From: Aquiflexum balticum DSM 16537
GTDB lineage: Bacteria > Bacteroidota > Bacteroidia > Cytophagales > Cyclobacteriaceae
Reading direction: 5' to 3'
NCBI RefSeq assembly: GCF_900176595.1
Contig: NZ_LT838813.1
Location: 4,048,001 to 4,112,000, forward strand
DNA: 64,000 nt
Each line of letters begins with the position of its first letter. The stretch's first letter is position 1. The notes under the pieces are model-generated. The model did no database searches, was not told where the DNA came from, and worked only from the letters and a program-made list of their open reading frames with translations. The position numbers and the translations under genes were made by a program. Positions 61,276 through 64,000 of the stretch are shown one piece after another.

Positions 61276-64000
61276 TTAAAAGGTTACATTAATACCAAGG
61301 GTCCAAGTTCGAGGTAAAGGCAGGCCTGGAGGGCTGTTTAAGCCTAATTCTCTTCCATCAGTTACTGAAGCAATTTGTGACCCTCCAATTAAAGCTGGAC
61401 CTCCTGCAGAGGCTCTTCTAGCCTCAGGATTACCTCCTATGAAATTAGTGAATGTATATAGGTTTTCAATGGATGTGAAAATTCTGGCCCTTGATAAACC
61501 CAATCTTTTATAAAATTCAACAGGAAGATTGTAATTAAGAGTTACGTTTCTTATTCTAAAAAAGTCTGTTCTCTGTACACCTAGACTTGATACTGTTCCA
61601 AGCGAAGAATCGAAACCGTTTGCTGCTGGGGTTTTTCCGTCTCCCGGCTGTTGTTCTGATATATACCGACCTTCATACCAAAACGCATGTGAAAGGTTAG
61701 TTTGTCTAAATGCTGCGCCTACTTGAATCAGGAAAAAATCATAAACAGAAGCACCGGATTGACCATTGAATAGGGCAGAGAATTCCCAATTTTTATATTT
61801 CAAGCTTGAATTAATGCCATAAATTAAATCAATATTGGTGTCGCCTATCAATTGGCCATCAGGACCCAGAAAATTACTTATTGTTCCATCACCATTTACA
61901 TCTTCATAAATGAGTGCTCCTGGAGTTTGCAACGGTTGACCTGTTTGATCATCTCCATCTCTAGCTATTCCTATCACCTTGGGTCCCCGCATTTGTTGTA
62001 AGGGACCACCTACAACTCTTCTTAGAGCGCCAAAGAAATTCTGAATTTCCGTTTCTCCACCTAATTCCAAAATTTCCTGATTATTAGTTGTTAGATTACC
62101 TCCAAGATTCCATTCCCAGTCACCTTTGTTTATGATCTGAGCATTTACTGCAAATTCAAAACCCTTATTTCTCATACTTCCAATGTTGGTCAGAAATTGA
62201 GAGTAGCCCGAAGAAGGCACAATTCCTTTTGTAAGTAAAAGACTAGTAGTTTCATTGTTAAAATAGTCAATAACCAAGAAAACTTTATTTTTAAATAAAT
62301 TCAAATCCAACCCAATATTTAATTGTTCTGAGGTCTCCCATGTTAAATTAGGATTACCTGGGTTTCCTAAAAATGTCCCGAAGGTATTGGTATTACCAAA
62401 CGATTGTCTAGTGGTACCTAGTGTTGCCCTAGAGGCGTAGGGAGGAATTGCGTTGCTTCCAGTCGATCCATAAGAAACTCGGAATTTACCATCATCAATC
62501 AATTCGAGGTTTTTCATAAAAGCCTCTTCTGTAAATCTCCATCCAAGAGCAAAAGAACCGAAAGTTTGATATCTGTTATTTTGACCAAAAACAGAGCTTC
62601 CATCTGTTCTAACAGTTCCGGTAATTAAATACTTATCTTTGAAACTATAGTTTATCCTTCCCAGATAAGAAACTATCGAACTTTCCTCGGTACTGTTTGT
62701 ACCAACAAGGTTATCCGCATTCCCAATATTAACATTGCGGACCCCAGGTACTTGCAATTCGTTCACACTTGCACCTACAGAGTTAAATTGAAACTTTTGA
62801 AGCGTAAATCCTCCAAGAAGGTCAAATGAATGTTCATTTATTTGTTTTCTATAACTAATGGTGTTTTCATTTAACCAATCTATAGACAAAGATTGACCTG
62901 TATTGAATAAAGATACAGGGGAGAGTTGAATAGGTACCGTTTGACCAATAGTTGGTAGATAGTAAGTTTCGCTTCTATCACTTCCTATATTTGTTGATAT
63001 ATTTGAATTAATATTTAAACCTTCAGCTATCTCATAATTAATATCTAATCCACCCAAAAATCTAAAAAGAGTTGCATTAAAGTCGTAGTTTTGTGCTGTT
63101 TCGAGTGGATTACCTACTGGAAGCGAACCTGGTAAATCCGAGTTCATAGAATATGTTCCGTTTTCTCTTCTAACAGGCAGAATTGGAGCTAAAAGGATAG
63201 ATTGAGCATATAGTGAAGACCAATCTACTGCATCCGTTGCAGGACTGTTTCTTCCAATTGTCGTAATATTTGGCGCAAGATTAATTCCTATTGTCAACTT
63301 GTTTGAAGGCATATAATTGATTTTCGCCCTAGCAGAATATTTTTTTTGTCCTTCGCCAATTACGACTCCTTGTTGATTAATATAGTTACCAGAAAATAGA
63401 TAATTTACCTTATCTGAACCTCCCGATGCTGATAAAACATAATTTTGGAAGGATGCAGACTGAAAAATTAAATCCTGCCAATCAGTGTCTGTTACTCCAT
63501 CCCAATTATTTGCAATGAAATCCGGAACTACCCCATTATTTTTCTCCTTATGGAATTGCACATATTCCTCAGCATTTAAAACCTTGAATCGTGAGTAGTT
63601 TGGTACAGTTGCAACACCTGAGGTTACTGTAAGATCCAAAGTTGAAGCGCCTGATTTTCCGGATTTTGTTGTAATGATAATGACCCCATTGGCTCCTCTC
63701 GACCCATAAATGGCAGTAGAAGAAGCATCCTTTAAAATTTCCACAGAGGCGATATCTGTAGGGTTGATGGATTGAGCATTCCTTTGATCTGTGGGAAAGC
63801 CATCAACCACCCATAATGGTTCTGTTCCAGCCGTTATCGAACCCAAACCTCTTATTGATACTGTAGCTAGTTCTCCGGGAGAAGATGATCTTTGAGCAAT
63901 GTTAAGGCCTGGAACAAGCCCTTGTAATCCTTCCTGAATACTAGTGATGGGGCGGAGGTCGATTTCTTCAGATCTGACTGAAGCAATTGAACCAGTTATA
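61276..64000 (-). CDS. SusC-like TonB-dependent receptor (N-terminus outside window)
   Basis: Partial SusC/RagA outer-membrane transporter; 908 codons are visible, and the frame stays open to the right edge. The visible part starts inside the plug domain (ITGSIASVRSEEIDLRPIT, then LQGLVPGLNIAQRSSSPGEL) and includes the family segment SIRGLGSITAGTEPLWVVDG and the GSRGANGVIIITTKSG motif. About 22 beta-strands follow, ending in the aromatic C-terminus TLGINVTF used for outer-membrane insertion. The signal peptide and carboxypeptidase-like N-terminal extension lie beyond 64000. It leads the PUL operon with SusD and imports oligosaccharides using TonB energy. Confidence 0.95.
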   Translation of the reverse strand, partial: ITGSIASVRSEEIDLRPITSIQEGLQGLVPGLNIAQRSSSPGELATVSIRGLGSITAGTEPLWVVDGFPTDQRNAQSINPTDIASVEILKDASSTAIYGSRGANGVIIITTKSGKSGASTLDLTVTSGVATVPNYSRFKVLNAEEYVQFHKEKNNGVVPDFIANNWDGVTDTDWQDLIFQSASFQNYVLSASGGSDKVNYLFSGNYINQQGVVIGEGQKKYSARAKINYMPSNKLTIGINLAPNITTIGRNSPATDAVDWSSLYAQSILLAPILPVRRENGTYSMNSDLPGSLPVGNPLETAQNYDFNATLFRFLGGLDINYEIAEGLNINSNISTNIGSDRSETYYLPTIGQTVPIQLSPVSLFNTGQSLSIDWLNENTISYRKQINEHSFDLLGGFTLQKFQFNSVGASVNELQVPGVRNVNIGNADNLVGTNSTEESSIVSYLGRINYSFKDKYLITGTVRTDGSSVFGQNNRYQTFGSFALGWRFTEEAFMKNLELIDDGKFRVSYGSTGSNAIPPYASRATLGTTRQSFGNTNTFGTFLGNPGNPNLTWETSEQLNIGLDLNLFKNKVFLVIDYFNNETTSLLLTKGIVPSSGYSQFLTNIGSMRNKGFEFAVNAQIINKGDWEWNLGGNLTTNNQEILELGGETEIQNFFGALRRVVGGPLQQMRGPKVIGIARDGDDQTGQPLQTPGALIYEDVNGDGTISNFLGPDGQLIGDTNIDLIYGINSSLKYKNWEFSALFNGQSGASVYDFFLIQVGAAFRQTNLSHAFWYEGRYISEQQPGDGKTPAANGFDSSLGTVSSLGVQRTDFFRIRNVTLNYNLPVEFYKRLGLSRARIFTSIENLYTFTNFIGGNPEARRASAGGPALIGGSQIASVTDGRELGLNSPPGLPLPRTWTLGINVTF

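Overview
The window reads as a chromosomal segment of a marine-type Bacteroidota bacterium, most likely Cytophagales/Cyclobacteriaceae. This placement is inferred from gene content: a SusC/SusD pair, a secreted sulfatase, FucP, a two-component Bacteroidetes-style Mob locus, and many lipoproteins with a short hydrophobic leader ending in Ser-Cys or Gly-Cys. No rRNA or tRNA gene was recognised, and no CRISPR array was seen.

Positions 1-28078 form an accessory, defence-rich region. It opens with the 5' part of a relaxase and its MobC-like partner (1-1134), then a small conserved gene, then a two-gene unit of a TPR/HExxH protein and a MazG-like pyrophosphohydrolase (1819-4387). A divergent repeat-containing secreted protein follows. 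The core is an eight-gene minus-strand operon (21516 down to 5245): brxA-brxB-brxC-pglX-mcrB-mcrC-pglZ-brxL. This is a type I BREX system with a complete McrBC type IV restriction pair between pglX and pglZ. Upstream on the same strand lies an AT-rich pair (24730 down to 21721): a TIGR04141/DUF6119-like protein and an HEYLH-containing putative metalloprotease. A secreted protein and a large SF2 helicase follow, divergently transcribed across a region with a 17-bp-phased operator-like array.

Positions 28810-48705 are catabolic and mostly plus strand. They encode nearly all of the non-phosphorylative L-fucose route: FucP permease, L-fucose dehydrogenase, L-fuconate dehydratase, 2-keto-3-deoxy-L-fuconate dehydrogenase and 2,4-diketo-3-deoxy-L-fuconate hydrolase. 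LutABC is present to oxidise the L-lactate that this route releases. No L-fuconolactonase is visible. Between these genes sits an operon (33500-41243) for a DUF1080 hydrolase, a propeller/HEAT/cytochrome c lipoprotein, a Dabb protein, the two halves of a split Tm-1-like protein and an MFS transporter. A second cytochrome c lipoprotein faces it. A conserved 66-bp element lies upstream of both the DUF1080 operon and the 2-keto-3-deoxy-L-fuconate dehydrogenase gene, which suggests shared control.

An insertion sequence (about 48715-50410) separates fucP from a minus-strand polysaccharide-utilisation operon (64000 down to 50426): SusC (cut by the window edge), SusD, a DUF6786-like lipoprotein, an unassigned (alpha/alpha)6-type lipoprotein, an S1 sulfatase, a GH116 glycosidase and a Tat-exported xylose-isomerase-like TIM-barrel protein. 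Together with the fucose genes this fits use of a sulfated, probably fucose-containing glycan, although no recognisable fucosidase is in the window.
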